Shown: positions 34,602 through 43,834, counted from the stretch's first letter. The stretch: 64,000 bases of DNA from Bradyrhizobium sp. SSBR45G (GCF_030159255.1 NZ_BSCT01000035.1:17729-81728), one strand, 5' to 3'. Numbers and translations are program-made. The notes: generated by a model not told the origin, from the letters alone.

Positions 34602-36041
34602 CTACGAAGCCAGCATCTTCCGGTACAACGCGTTGTAGCAGGCGGCCGACAGGTCCCAGCTGAACGAGCGCCCCATCGCCGAGAGCCGCATTGCGTTCAG
34701 CCGTTCGGTGCTGGTGAAGGCGGAGAAGGCGCGCTTCACGCCGCCGAGGAACGATTCCGCCGACGGCTTCTCGAACAGGAAGCCGGTCTCGCCATCGGTG
34801 ATGGTCTCGGCGAGGCCGCCGGTCTGATGGCCGATCGGCAGCGAGCCGAAGCGCTGCGCATACATCTGGCTGAGACCACACGGCTCGAAGCGCGACGGCA
34901 TAAGGGTGAAGTCGCTGCCGGCGAAGATGCGCCGGGCCTGGGCATCGTTGAATCCGATTGCCACCCCAATCGCATCGGGACGGCGCCGGTGAGCCTCCAT
35001 CAGCGCGCGCTCGATCGCCGGCTCGCCGGTGCCGGTGACGACGATCTGGCCGCCGGCGCCGACGATCTCGTCGGCGGCCTCCAGCACCAGGTCGATGCCC
35101 TTCTGATGCACGAGGCGCGCAACGATGCCGAACATCGGACCGCGCGAGACCGCGAGCCCGAACTGCTTGCGGACATAATCGGCGTTGGCCTTCTTGCCGT
35201 CCCAATCGCCGGCCGCGAACGGCTGCGCCAGCTGCTGGCAGTAGCGGGGGTCCCAGCTCTCGTCGATGCCGTTGAGGATGCCGGTCAGCTCATGCGCGCT
35301 GGAGCGCTGGCGCAGCAGGCCCTCGAGGCCACAGCCGAGCTCGGAGGTCGTGATCTCCTGGGCGTAGGTGGAGCTGACCGTGGTCAGGTGCGACGCATAG
35401 ACCAGGCCGCCTTTCAGGAACGAGAGCTTGTCGTAGAATTCGAGGCCGTCGATGTGGAACGACGATTCCGGCGCGCCGATCCGGCGCAACGAGTCGCGCG
35501 GAAACAGGCCCTGATAGGCGAGGTTGTGGATGGTGAGGATCGACGGCACGTCGACCCCGCGCCACGCCAGATAGGCCGGCACCAGCGCCGCCTGCCAGTC
35601 ATTGGCGTGGACGAGATCGGCTGCCCAGTTCGTGTCCAGTGTGCCCGCAGCCAGTTCGGCGGCGGCCGCGGCAAGACGGCCGAAGCGGATGTCGTTGTCG
35701 GGCCAGTCCTGCCCGCTTTCGTCGCCATAGGGATTGCCCGGCCGGTCATACAGCTCGTCGCAGAGCAGGACGTAGACCGGCAGGCCATCGCGTGTCGATG
35801 ATCGTCCGAGTGCGCACGCCGGCATCTCTGCCAGGGCGGCGCATTGGCCAACGATCTCGATGTGAGTGAGTTGCTCGATCACGTCCCGGTAGCCGGGCAA
35901 CATGATCCTGACGTCGGTGTGTGAGCGCAGGGCCCGGGGAAGTGCTGCGGAAACCGCAGCCAGTCCGCCCACCCGGACGAAATCGTCCATTTCGGTCGTA
36001 ACGAACAGAACCCGCAAGAGATGTCCTCGATCAAGCCCCAT
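34602..36041 (-). CDS. glgA: Glycogen synthase (ADP-glucose dependent type)
   Basis: GlgA is a GT5 enzyme with two Rossmann domains that extends alpha-1,4-glucan from ADP-glucose. The 479-residue protein has GlgA features throughout: HANDWQAAL, TIHNLAYQG, NGIDES, RLVHQKG and the C-terminal FEPCGLSQMYAQRFGSLP. The usual N-terminal ADP-glucose motif KTGGLADV is changed to R-V-GGLAAV (residues 23-30), with arginine in place of the conserved lysine. ATG 36041 with AGGA upstream is chosen over the frame start at 36068. It is divergent from a CoA transferase and separate from the debranching-type gene at 13 kb; no glgBC genes are seen nearby. Confidence 0.9.
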   Translation of the reverse strand: MGLDRGHLLRVLFVTTEMDDFVRVGGLAAVSAALPRALRSHTDVRIMLPGYRDVIEQLTHIEIVGQCAALAEMPACALGRSSTRDGLPVYVLLCDELYDRPGNPYGDESGQDWPDNDIRFGRLAAAAAELAAGTLDTNWAADLVHANDWQAALVPAYLAWRGVDVPSILTIHNLAYQGLFPRDSLRRIGAPESSFHIDGLEFYDKLSFLKGGLVYASHLTTVSSTYAQEITTSELGCGLEGLLRQRSSAHELTGILNGIDESWDPRYCQQLAQPFAAGDWDGKKANADYVRKQFGLAVSRGPMFGIVARLVHQKGIDLVLEAADEIVGAGGQIVVTGTGEPAIERALMEAHRRRPDAIGVAIGFNDAQARRIFAGSDFTLMPSRFEPCGLSQMYAQRFGSLPIGHQTGGLAETITDGETGFLFEKPSAESFLGGVKRAFSAFTSTERLNAMRLSAMGRSFSWDLSAACYNALYRKMLAS

Positions 36042-36264
36042 GGCTGTCCTATGCAAGAAAAGGTCCAAATCTGGTCATGAAGAAAATGGCGCGCCGCACG
36101 GCGGTGAGAGGCGAACGCTTTCGACATCGAATGGTTCGATCTGGACAAGACGGGCTCGGCGTCCGATGGCTTACGCTTCGTAAATCAGCGCGGCCGCGGC
36201 GGCCTTTCGCCAGTTTCGGCCGCGCCCGACACAGAAGAAACGCCAGAACAGGGGAGCTGTACGC

Positions 36265-37434
36265 GTGAACTTAGATGGAGAGCATGAGAGCCGTGTGAAG
36301 GGATGTTTCGACGGCCTGCGCGTCCTGGATTTTTCGACCACGATCGCCGGTCCGCATTGTGCACGCATGCTTGCAGACATGGGGGCCGACGTGATCAAGA
36401 TCGAGTCAGCCGAAGGTGAAACGATGCGCACCCGGCCGCCGGTCCGTGGCGGCTGCTCGACGGCTTTCGGTCAGCTCAACGTCGGCAAGAAGAGCGTCGT
36501 GCTCGATCTCAAGTCGCGCGAGGCGGTCGAGGCGGTGCGTCGGCTGGTCGGAGCGGCCGATGTCCTGGTCGAGAATTTCCGGCCTGGCGTGATGCAGCGG
36601 CTCGGCCTCGACTTTGCGGTTCTGAGCGCGCTCAACCCGCGGCTGATCTACTGCTCCATCTCCGGCTACGGCCAGACCGGCCCGTCGGCGGAACTCCCGG
36701 CCTATGCGCCGGTGATCCATGCCGCCTCCGGCTATGACATGGCGCACCTCTCCTATCAGCCAGGACGCAGCCGGCCCGATTATTGCGGCATCTATCACGC
36801 CGACGTCGTGACCGGGACCTACGCCTTCGGCGCCATCGCATCGGCGCTCTATCAGCGCGAGCGCACCGGGCGCGGCCAGCACATCGACTGCTCGATGCTG
36901 GAATCGATGCTCAGCCTGACCTTGAACGAGATCCAATGGTCGCAATTTCCGGTCGCGCAGCCATCGCGGCCAACCTTTGGTCCCGCGGAGTGCCGGGATG
37001 GCTATGTGATGATCGCGATCGCCAGCGAGAAGACGTTCCAGAACCTGATGACCGTGATCGGCCATCCGGAGTGGGTTGGTGACGTGAGGTTCGAGAAATA
37101 TTCCGACCGGCGGGCAAACTGGGGGGCGCTGATGGATGGCGTCGAAGCCTGGTCGCGCCAACTGAGCGTGGCCGGATGCCTGGACGCCCTGAACGCCGGT
37201 GGTGTGCCGAGCTCGGCCTATCGCAGCGTGGCCGATGCGCTGGCCGATCCGCAGATCGCGCATCGCGGTGCGTTGGCAGACGTCGAGGATGCCGCCGGCA
37301 GCTTCAAGGTCGTCAACCTGCCGTTCCGGATGTCCGAGGCTGTGGTCACAGCCGGTCCGCGGGCGGCGAGCCTGGGTGAGCATACCGCCGATATCTTGCG
37401 CGAGGCGGCTGCGATCGACGCCGCAAAACGTTGA
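36265..37434 (+). CDS. CaiB/BaiF (class III) CoA transferase
   Basis: The 389-residue protein has the family III CoA-transferase fold: LDFSTTIAGPHCARMLADMGADVIK at the start (read as two blocks around AGPHCARML), DVLVENFRPGVMQRLGL, SGYGQTGP and the probable acyl-carrying aspartate in YHADVVTGTYA. These enzymes move CoA between organic acids. Start is GTG 36265, with GGGGAG upstream. The acceptor acid is unknown. The following genes (alcohol dehydrogenase, isopropylmalate dehydrogenase-like, crotonase-like) hint at an organic or aromatic acid route, but gaps of 130-230 bases argue against a single tight operon. Confidence 0.9.
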   Translation: MNLDGEHESRVKGCFDGLRVLDFSTTIAGPHCARMLADMGADVIKIESAEGETMRTRPPVRGGCSTAFGQLNVGKKSVVLDLKSREAVEAVRRLVGAADVLVENFRPGVMQRLGLDFAVLSALNPRLIYCSISGYGQTGPSAELPAYAPVIHAASGYDMAHLSYQPGRSRPDYCGIYHADVVTGTYAFGAIASALYQRERTGRGQHIDCSMLESMLSLTLNEIQWSQFPVAQPSRPTFGPAECRDGYVMIAIASEKTFQNLMTVIGHPEWVGDVRFEKYSDRRANWGALMDGVEAWSRQLSVAGCLDALNAGGVPSSAYRSVADALADPQIAHRGALADVEDAAGSFKVVNLPFRMSEAVVTAGPRAASLGEHTADILREAAAIDAAKR

Positions 37435-37661
37435 GCTCGCTGAGGCAAAAGGCTGCAGGGCAGCCATGATCGCGCGCAGCGCGCGTGGTCTTGCCGCTCC
37501 GCGCGTTTCCGGCCAATGTCGCGAGGTTGCAAGAACAGTCCGGATCCGCCGGACGCGCATGCCGGGAGGAGATGTCGTGACGCCGTTGCCGTGCGCCGCC
37601 GTCGCCCGTCCGTCGTTGCGCCGTCCGGTCCCGCCGCCGTCCGGACCACGGGAGTGAAAGC

Positions 37662-38729
37662 ATGAAGAGCTTCAAGGTCACCGATTTCAACGCGCCGCTG
37701 ACCGAGGTCGACGAGCCGACTCCGCAGCCGTTCGGCAAGCAGGTGCTGATCAAGGTGAAGGCGGCCGGCGTGTGCCATAGCGACCTGCACATCTGGGAAG
37801 GCGGCTACGATCTCGGCCATGGCCGCAAGCCGCTGTCCCTCAGGGATCGCGGCGTGTCGCTGCCGCGGACCATGGGCCATGAGAGCGCCGGCGAGATCGT
37901 GGCGTTCGGACCCGAGGTCACCGAAGCCGAGAAGGGCGGGCTGAAGGTCGGCGACGTCGCCTTGGTCTATCCCTGGATCGGCTGCGGCACCTGCGCGACC
38001 TGCCTCGCCGGCGACGAGAACATGTGCCTGAAGCCGGCCTCGCTCGGCGTCTATTGCGACGGCGGCTATGCCGACCACATGACGGTGCCGCATCCGCGCC
38101 ACCTGATCGACCTCAACGGGCTCGATCCGGTGACGACTGCGCCCTACGCATGCTCGGGCGTCACGACCTACAGCGCGCTCAAGAAGGTCGAGAAGGATTT
38201 CGATACGCCGATCGTGATCTTCGGCGCCGGCGGCCTCGGGCTGATGGCGCTGTCGATCCTCAAGGCGATGGGCGGCAAGGGCGCGATCGTCGTCGACATC
38301 GATGCCCGCAAACGCGAGGCGGCGCTTGCCGCAGGCGCGCTGGCGGCGGTCGACGGCAAGGCGCCGGACGCGCTGGAGCAGCTCAACAAGGCGGCGGGCG
38401 AGCCGATCCGGGCGGTCATCGATCTCGTCGGCAATCCTGCCACGGCGCAGCTCGGTTTCGACTGCCTGACCAAGGGCGGCAAGCTCGTCATCGTCGGCCT
38501 GTTCGGCGGCGGCGCGCCATGGGCGCTGCCGCTCATCCCGATCAAGGCGGTCACGATCCAGGGCAGCTATGTCGGCAATCTCCGCGAGACCAAGGAACTG
38601 CTCGACCTCGTCCGCACCAAGCACATCGCGCCGATCCCGGTGACGCCGATGCCGCTCGCCAAGGCCAACGACGCGCTGCGCGAGCTGCAGAAGGGCCAAC
38701 TGGTCGGCCGCGCCGTGCTGACGCCGTAG
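37662..38729 (+). CDS. Zinc-dependent alcohol dehydrogenase (MDR family)
   Basis: The 355-residue protein has the catalytic zinc ligands in GVCHSDLHIW and GHESAGEIV, the structural zinc cluster of four cysteines in GCGTCATCLAGDENMC and the NAD-binding FGAGGLGLMAL. It oxidises an alcohol or reduces an aldehyde with NAD(P); an insertion (GGYDLGHGRKPLSLRDRGV) before the GHE motif is seen in a rhizobial subgroup. ATG 37662 has GGAG about ten bases upstream. The substrate is not determinable. Confidence 0.9.
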   Translation: MKSFKVTDFNAPLTEVDEPTPQPFGKQVLIKVKAAGVCHSDLHIWEGGYDLGHGRKPLSLRDRGVSLPRTMGHESAGEIVAFGPEVTEAEKGGLKVGDVALVYPWIGCGTCATCLAGDENMCLKPASLGVYCDGGYADHMTVPHPRHLIDLNGLDPVTTAPYACSGVTTYSALKKVEKDFDTPIVIFGAGGLGLMALSILKAMGGKGAIVVDIDARKREAALAAGALAAVDGKAPDALEQLNKAAGEPIRAVIDLVGNPATAQLGFDCLTKGGKLVIVGLFGGGAPWALPLIPIKAVTIQGSYVGNLRETKELLDLVRTKHIAPIPVTPMPLAKANDALRELQKGQLVGRAVLTP

Positions 38730-38745
38730 AACACACCCTCGTCAT

Positions 38746-38827
38746 CGTCATTGCGAGGAGCGAAGCGACGAAGCAATCCAGAGTCTCAACCAGGGCCCTG
38801 GATTGCTTCGCTTCGCTCGCAATGACG
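38746..38827. repeat. Intergenic palindromic repeat (family B)
   Basis: CGTCATTGCGAGGAGCGAAG and its partner CTTCGCTCGCAATGACG, with inner arms GAAGCAATCCAGAG and CTGGATTGCTTC, form a long imperfect hairpin. A copy of the same family is at 56547-56633. Confidence 0.85.
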
Positions 38828-38858
38828 GCGCCAAATCCCTCATGCGACGAAGAAAAAC

Positions 38859-39938
38859 ATGCCCTCGACCAACGCACTCCACATCGCAGTCCTCCCCGGT
38901 GACGGTATCGGGCCGGAGGTCATGGCGCCGGCCCTTGAAGTGTTGCGCAAGGTCGAGGCCAAGGCCGGGCTGTCGCTGCGCTTCACGGAGGCTCAGGCCG
39001 GTGCCAACAACTATCTAGCGACCGGGGTTTCGATCGCCGAGTCCACCATCCGGCTGTGCGACGAGGCGGATGCGATCCTGCTCGGTGCCTGCGGCCTGCC
39101 GTCGGTGCGCTATCCCGACAACACCGAGATCGCGCCGCAGATCGAGCTGCGCTTCCATTTCGACCTCTATGCGGGCGTGCGGCCGGCGCGGTTGATCCCG
39201 GGCGTGCCGAGCCCGATCGTCGGCGCCGACAGCAAGGGCATCGACTTCGTCGTCATCCGCGAGTCGACCGAAGGCCTGTTCGCCTCGATGGGGAAAGGCG
39301 TGGTGACGCATGAGGATGCGCGCGAGACCCTCGTCATCACCCGCAAGACCTCCGAGCGTCTCTTCAACTTCTCCTTCAAGCTCGCCGCCCGCCGCAAGGC
39401 GCGCGGCCGCCCGGGCACCTTAGCCTGCGTCGACAAGGCCAACGTCTTCAAGGCCTTCGCCTACTTCCGCAAGATTTTCGACGAGGTCGCTCAGCTTCAT
39501 CCGGATGTGAAGGCGGATCATCTCTACGTCGATGCCTGTGCGCTGATGCTGGTGAAGCGCCCGTGGGATTTCGACGTGCTGGTCACCGAGAACATGTTCG
39601 GCGACATCCTGTCCGATCTCGCTGCCGGCCTCGTCGGCGGCATGGGCATGGCGCCGTCGGCCGACATCGGCGACACGCATGCGGTGTTCCAACCCTGCCA
39701 CGGCACTGCGCCCGACATCATGGGGCAGGGCAAGGCCAACCCGACCGCGATGATTCTGTCGGCCGCGATGATGCTGGACTGGCTGGCCGATACCCGTGGC
39801 ATCGAGGGCGCCGCCGAGGCGGCCCAGCGGATCGAGCAGGCCGTCGACAAGGTGTATGCAGCTGGCCTCAAGCCATTCGAGTTCGGCGGCAGCGCCGGGA
39901 CGGCCGAGGTGACCAGGGCGGTTCTGGAGGCGCTCTAG
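38859..39938 (+). CDS. Isopropylmalate/isocitrate/tartrate dehydrogenase-family enzyme
   Basis: The 359-residue protein belongs to the metal-dependent beta-decarboxylating dehydrogenases: LPGDGIGPEV at the N-terminus, the substrate-loop arginines in ELRFHFDLYAGVRP, the tyrosine replaced region RESTEGLF, K in CVDKANV, VTENMFGDILSDLA with the metal aspartates and HGTAPDIMGQGKANP for NAD. It is not clearly leuB: the substrate-recognition segment differs from standard LeuB and tartrate or homoisocitrate-like activity is possible. Its TAG stop and the stop of the convergent crotonase gene share CTAG (39935-39938). Confidence 0.85.
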   Translation: MPSTNALHIAVLPGDGIGPEVMAPALEVLRKVEAKAGLSLRFTEAQAGANNYLATGVSIAESTIRLCDEADAILLGACGLPSVRYPDNTEIAPQIELRFHFDLYAGVRPARLIPGVPSPIVGADSKGIDFVVIRESTEGLFASMGKGVVTHEDARETLVITRKTSERLFNFSFKLAARRKARGRPGTLACVDKANVFKAFAYFRKIFDEVAQLHPDVKADHLYVDACALMLVKRPWDFDVLVTENMFGDILSDLAAGLVGGMGMAPSADIGDTHAVFQPCHGTAPDIMGQGKANPTAMILSAAMMLDWLADTRGIEGAAEAAQRIEQAVDKVYAAGLKPFEFGGSAGTAEVTRAVLEAL

Positions 39939-40753
39939 CGTCCCGTGAAGGCCGGCTTGCGCTTCTCCATGAAGGCGCGGCGGCCCTCGCGGAAATCGTC
40001 CGAATCCATGCAGGCGTCGCCGATCCGCTTGATGGCTTCCATGTCGCGGCGGCTCTCGTCCTTCAGCACCTCGGCGATGGTGATCTTGGCGGCCTGAACC
40101 GCCAGCGGGGCGTTGCCGGCGATGGTGCGGGCGATCTCGAGGGTCGCCGGCACCAGCTCGTCAGCGGCCATCATCCGGTCGACCAGGCCGATCCGCAGCG
40201 CCTCGCGGGCATCGATCCGCATCCCGGTATAGAGCAGCAGCCGGGCCTGTGACGGGCCGACCAGCGACACGAGGTTGCGCAGGCCGTCATGGCCATAGGC
40301 GATGCCGAGCTTGGCGGCGGGGATGCCGAACTGGCTGTCCTCGGCGGCAAAGCGCATGTCGGTCAGCATCGCGATCTGCAAGCCGCCGCCGAGGCAGAAG
40401 CCGCGGATGCAGGCGATGGTCGGCTTCGGGTAGGTCGCGAGCAGTGCGCGCTGGGCGGCGCTCCTCTGCGCATAGGCCTCGGAGGCCTCGGCGTTGTGGC
40501 GGGTCTGCTCGAACTGACTGATATCCGCACCGGACACGAAGGCCTTGTCGCCGGCGCCGGTCAGCACCACGACCCGGATGTCGGCATCGTCGCGCAGGGC
40601 GGTGAGCGCCTGGCCCAGCCCCTCCCACATCTCGAGCGACATCGCATTGCGCTTGTCGGGATTGTTGAAGGTGATGATCCCGACCCGGTCATCGACGGTC
40701 AGGAGGATCTTGCCCTCGGCGAAGGCAGTGGGCGGCTCTGAGATGGTCGGCAT
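39935..40753 (-). CDS. Crotonase-superfamily protein lacking both hydratase glutamates
   Basis: The 272-residue protein has the crotonase fold with the oxyanion-hole segments SGADISQF and CLGGGLQIAMLTD. In classical enoyl-CoA hydratase the two catalytic glutamates sit in GGGCE and QPE; here the corresponding residues are Q126 (GGGLQ) and A146 (IPA). It is therefore probably not a standard hydratase, and may be an isomerase, thioesterase, decarboxylase or lyase of the superfamily. ATG 40753 gives a normal N-terminus; the frame is open further to 40918. It is convergent with the dehydrogenase gene. Confidence 0.85.
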   Translation of the reverse strand: MPTISEPPTAFAEGKILLTVDDRVGIITFNNPDKRNAMSLEMWEGLGQALTALRDDADIRVVVLTGAGDKAFVSGADISQFEQTRHNAEASEAYAQRSAAQRALLATYPKPTIACIRGFCLGGGLQIAMLTDMRFAAEDSQFGIPAAKLGIAYGHDGLRNLVSLVGPSQARLLLYTGMRIDAREALRIGLVDRMMAADELVPATLEIARTIAGNAPLAVQAAKITIAEVLKDESRRDMEAIKRIGDACMDSDDFREGRRAFMEKRKPAFTGR

Positions 40754-41097
40754 GGAGATCCGGGATGCGACAGGGGTCTCCCTATCGTTCACCGCGAGCC
40801 ATGCGGCGTCAATGCGCGAGCGAGTGGTGAGCCGCGCCCGGCGAACCGCAGTCATGCCGCCACTTCCTATGACGGCAGAAAAGGCAGAAGAGAGGTGACG
40901 GGACCTCAGACCGCGCAACCATCGCTGGGCGGATCAGAAGGCCGGAGGACCAGCCGTGTCGATCGATCGGCCCGCAGGCCGACGCTGTGAACTCGCCCGA
41001 GCTGGCTGCGCGCCCGGCGCCCCCAAGTTGCGCCCTCGAGCGAAGATGGCCCATACCCATCACGAGGCGGGCTGCCTGAATGATCAGGCCGCCGACT
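40754..41097. other. Intergenic region upstream of the crotonase gene
   Basis: 344 bases between the crotonase start and the XRE gene's stop. Open frames here lack ribosome sites and family features. It should contain the crotonase promoter; I see no named site. Confidence 0.45.
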
Positions 41098-41493
41098 CTA
41101 TTCTTCGTTCGCTGCGATCGACTCCATCAGGGACACCAGCTGACGCTGCACGGTCTGGTCCTTGATCTTGCTGTAGGCACGCAGCAGGCGAAGGCTGAAC
41201 GCGCTGTCCAGGAACAGCAGGCTCTCGACCTCGCGGGCCTTGTTGTCGCCGTCGTAGAAGAACGTCACGGGCACGTCGAGAGCGGTGGCGATCTGCTGCA
41301 GACGCGCAGCGCCGACACGGTTGACGCCCTTCTCGTACTTCTGGACCTGCTGGAAGCTCACGCCGAGCTTCTCGCCCAGCTCTGCCTGCGAGATCTTCTG
41401 CTCCACACGCCGGAGGCGAATGCGCTTGCCAAGTTCAATGTCGGGCTTGCCCGCACTGCGCTGCTTCATCTTCTTTGCCGCTGATTTGTTCAT
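41098..41493 (-). CDS. XRE-family helix-turn-helix regulator
   Basis: The 131-residue protein has a Cro/CI-type HTH (residues about 20-75: LGKRIRLRRVEQKISQAELG, then GVSFQQVQKYEKG) and a helical C-terminus of about 50 residues. Proteins of this size and layout are widespread in rhizobia as small stand-alone regulators. GGACGG lies before ATG 41493. It sits just downstream of the LysR gene (8-base gap, same strand), so the two may share a transcript. Target genes are unknown. Confidence 0.88.
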   Translation of the reverse strand: MNKSAAKKMKQRSAGKPDIELGKRIRLRRVEQKISQAELGEKLGVSFQQVQKYEKGVNRVGAARLQQIATALDVPVTFFYDGDNKAREVESLLFLDSAFSLRLLRAYSKIKDQTVQRQLVSLMESIAANEE

Positions 41494-41500
41494 ACTGATT

Positions 41501-42736
41501 TTACCGTCCTTCCATCGGAAATCCCCCGAATAAATGGGTCAGGGGTTCACCCATATATACTGTTTTAAGTTGCTGTGGATGAATGAATTCGTCTTTAAAC
41601 CACGGGTATTTAGCAGGGTTAAAGGCCTCCACGAGCCAGTCGATCATGTGACGCACCCTAGGGATGCGTCCTGTGGTGGCATGGTATGACAGCCAGATAT
41701 CGTAGGACCACTTGACATCAACCTCCAGGGGTATGATTTTCCCACCTAGAGCACTCGCATAGGTTGGAAACACCCCAATACCGGCGCCGTGGGCAACCGC
41801 CCAGTAATTGGCGCTCGAGACATTGGTGGTCATCGCAATCAGGTCCCGCTGCTCATAGCCGGGAAAGATGGTCGCAAAAGCTGTATTGGCCGCGGCTTCA
41901 TCCGCCACTTGCAGAACCAACCGATGTTTGACGAGCTCGTCAATCGACTTCGGCGCGCCATACGTTTCCAGATATTTCTCGCTCGCAAAGCACATCAGGT
42001 GCATGCGGCCGAGCCGGACCAGCTTGACGTCGAGCGCCGCCGGCCGTGACAAATGGATGGCAATGTCGGCCTCGTGACGCGACACGTCCGCCGAGCGCAT
42101 CGCGCAGTACAGATCGACATTCACGTTCGGGAAGTTCTGCTGAAACTCGACCAGCCGCGGCGCGAGCCAGAAGGTGCCGAGTCCCTCGGTCACCGCGACA
42201 CGGACCTCGCCGGACGCGGCGCTGGCGAGGCCGTCGCCCGCGCGCAGCAGCTCGAACGAGGCGGCTTCCATGCGCTCGACGGCCGAGACCACCAGCGCGC
42301 CCTCGTCGGTGAGGCGCGCGCCGTGAACGTCGCGCGTGAACAGCGTCGCGCCGATCTGCCGCTCGAAATCATCGATGCGACGCCGCACGGCATTGATCGA
42401 CAAGGTCAGCCGTTCGGCTGCCGAGCGGAAACTGCCGGCCCTGACGACCTCAAGGAAGATGCGTGCCGCGTCCCAGTCGGTGAGATTGGGCAAGGCCGAT
42501 TTGCCGACGGCTGCCTTGGCTGGGGCAGGGCGATTCGAGACGGGACGCGTCGGCGCCTTGCCCGGCAGCGAGCCCTGTGCGGCCAAGCCGTCGTCGCCAA
42601 GGTCTCCGATTGCTTCGTCTCCGGCCTTTGCGGCGACCGACGGCTCCGCCTGCGTGGCAGGAGCCAGAGTCGCATGGGAGGCCGCGACCTCCTTGCGTTC
42701 CTTCTGAGGAACGCCCCGTTCCGCCACAACGCGCAT
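41501..42736 (-). CDS. LysR-family regulator with long N-terminal extension
   Basis: The LysR helix-turn-helix begins only near residue 85 (DWDAARIFLEVVRAGSFRSA) and is followed by the substrate-binding fold. The first 80 or so residues are alanine/proline-rich and low in predicted structure. The start at ATG 42736 is supported by GGAGAG about seven bases upstream, so the extension is probably translated. The C-terminus (from SSANYWAVAHGAGIGVFP onward) has a family resemblance to GcvA-like regulators of unknown effector. No divergent target gene is adjacent; the nearest upstream gene is a small unknown at 43231. Confidence 0.85.
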   Translation of the reverse strand: MRVVAERGVPQKERKEVAASHATLAPATQAEPSVAAKAGDEAIGDLGDDGLAAQGSLPGKAPTRPVSNRPAPAKAAVGKSALPNLTDWDAARIFLEVVRAGSFRSAAERLTLSINAVRRRIDDFERQIGATLFTRDVHGARLTDEGALVVSAVERMEAASFELLRAGDGLASAASGEVRVAVTEGLGTFWLAPRLVEFQQNFPNVNVDLYCAMRSADVSRHEADIAIHLSRPAALDVKLVRLGRMHLMCFASEKYLETYGAPKSIDELVKHRLVLQVADEAAANTAFATIFPGYEQRDLIAMTTNVSSANYWAVAHGAGIGVFPTYASALGGKIIPLEVDVKWSYDIWLSYHATTGRIPRVRHMIDWLVEAFNPAKYPWFKDEFIHPQQLKTVYMGEPLTHLFGGFPMEGR

Positions 42737-43230
42737 ACAAGCTCTCTCCGCCTGCTAGAGTGAGACCGATAAACTACGGAACATGGCCGCTTGGGTGCCA
42801 TGGATTGGTTGAGACATTGACGCTCGAGACGAGTCTTTCGGCTTCGGTCCTTTGCAGCATGGTCTTACCGCCTGCCGACGCGCAGGGGTACACACAATGT
42901 ATGCCAAGGACACGCTTAGCGCGAATCGATTCGAACATCGACGGTTTTTGCTTCAACCGCAATGAAATGGTATTCGAAGATGGCGCAGTGTCATGCTATC
43001 TTGATGAACGGATGGTGGCGCTGACTCGTCGGATGCCTGATTCTATCCAGCGTCGTCGCACGGTTACGTCGCGGGACGCCGGCGAGCCGACCACAGCTTT
43101 GAGCGCGGGGGGCGCAGCGGAGCTGTTTGGGACGCGCGCAGGGGAGCAACAGATGACGTGTTGGAAAGCCATCCGCGAGCCGGCATTTGCTCGGCTCCTT
43201 CTCGTCGCACGCTAGAACGGAACGACGCCC
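42737..43230. other. Intergenic region upstream of the LysR gene
   Basis: 494 bases without a convincing gene. It looks less GC-rich than the surroundings. The only structure I note is a 12-base palindrome, CGAATCGATTCG (42922-42933). A plus-strand open frame across most of it overlaps the LysR gene antisense and is not supported. Confidence 0.5.
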
Positions 43231-43497
43231 GTGGCCAATTCGGACGAACAGATGTTTGCAGTGCTCGCATCGCTCGAACAGTGCCGCGCGGCCTTGGTCG
43301 CGACCGGCAATCGCGAATCGGCGCATTTGATCTCGGTCGCCATCCTCGACCTGCGCATGAAGCTGAACCGTCTGAGCGAAGACGATCTGAAGTCGCTCTG
43401 CGATGAAATGGTTCAGTCTGACAATCCGGACAAGCTGCGTGATCCAAAGCTGCAGCCGGGCCAGCGTCGTCAGCCGCTCCTGCGAGTCGTTAAGTAG
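43231..43497 (+). CDS. Small hypothetical protein
   Basis: An 88-residue acidic protein with GTG start at 43231 and an AACGGAA-type ribosome site. It is predicted mostly helical (SDEQMFAVLASLEQCRAALV, then HLISVAILDLRMKLNRLS), with a disordered basic end. No domain is recognised. Codon use is plausible for the genome, the opposite strand frame (169 residues) is a shadow. Similar small helical proteins are common in Bradyrhizobium, but no function is known. Confidence 0.6.
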   Translation: MANSDEQMFAVLASLEQCRAALVATGNRESAHLISVAILDLRMKLNRLSEDDLKSLCDEMVQSDNPDKLRDPKLQPGQRRQPLLRVVK

Positions 43498-43834
43498 CAC
43501 AGTTCGTTATGTGCACAAAGGTGCATTTAGCGCATTTGTGATATGTCGTGACGGCAAGGTGAGATCGGCCTGAATTGGACCGGCGCGCGTTCGAGTCGCA
43601 GATGGCAGGTCCTCAAAGGGCGCATTCTGTGCCGATCAGGCGTCGCCTCTGCCTTATCGCAGTCTGATCACGCGATCATGTACAGTCTGGCGTCGCTCGG
43701 CTGCCATGCCATGCGGGTGGCGGGCCATCGGCCGTAACTTCGGCACCTCTGTTGCGTAATCCCGGTATCGGCGGCATGAAGCGTCATGCCCCGGGCGTCA
43801 GGACGCCGCCGATGGGACGCAGCGTGGGATTCGC
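43498..43834. other. Intergenic region before ccdA
   Basis: 337 bases between the small hypothetical gene and ccdA. No gene, repeat or recognised site seen. The ccdA promoter should lie here. Confidence 0.45.

Noticed and set aside
42922..42933. Palindrome CGAATCGATTCG as LysR operator
   Set aside because: It lies about 190 bases from the LysR start and lacks the T-N11-A form; chance palindromes of this size are expected.
42991..43500. 169-codon minus-strand frame opposite the small hypothetical gene
   Set aside because: Basic, His/Arg-rich wording with no domain; the plus-strand frame has a better start and composition.
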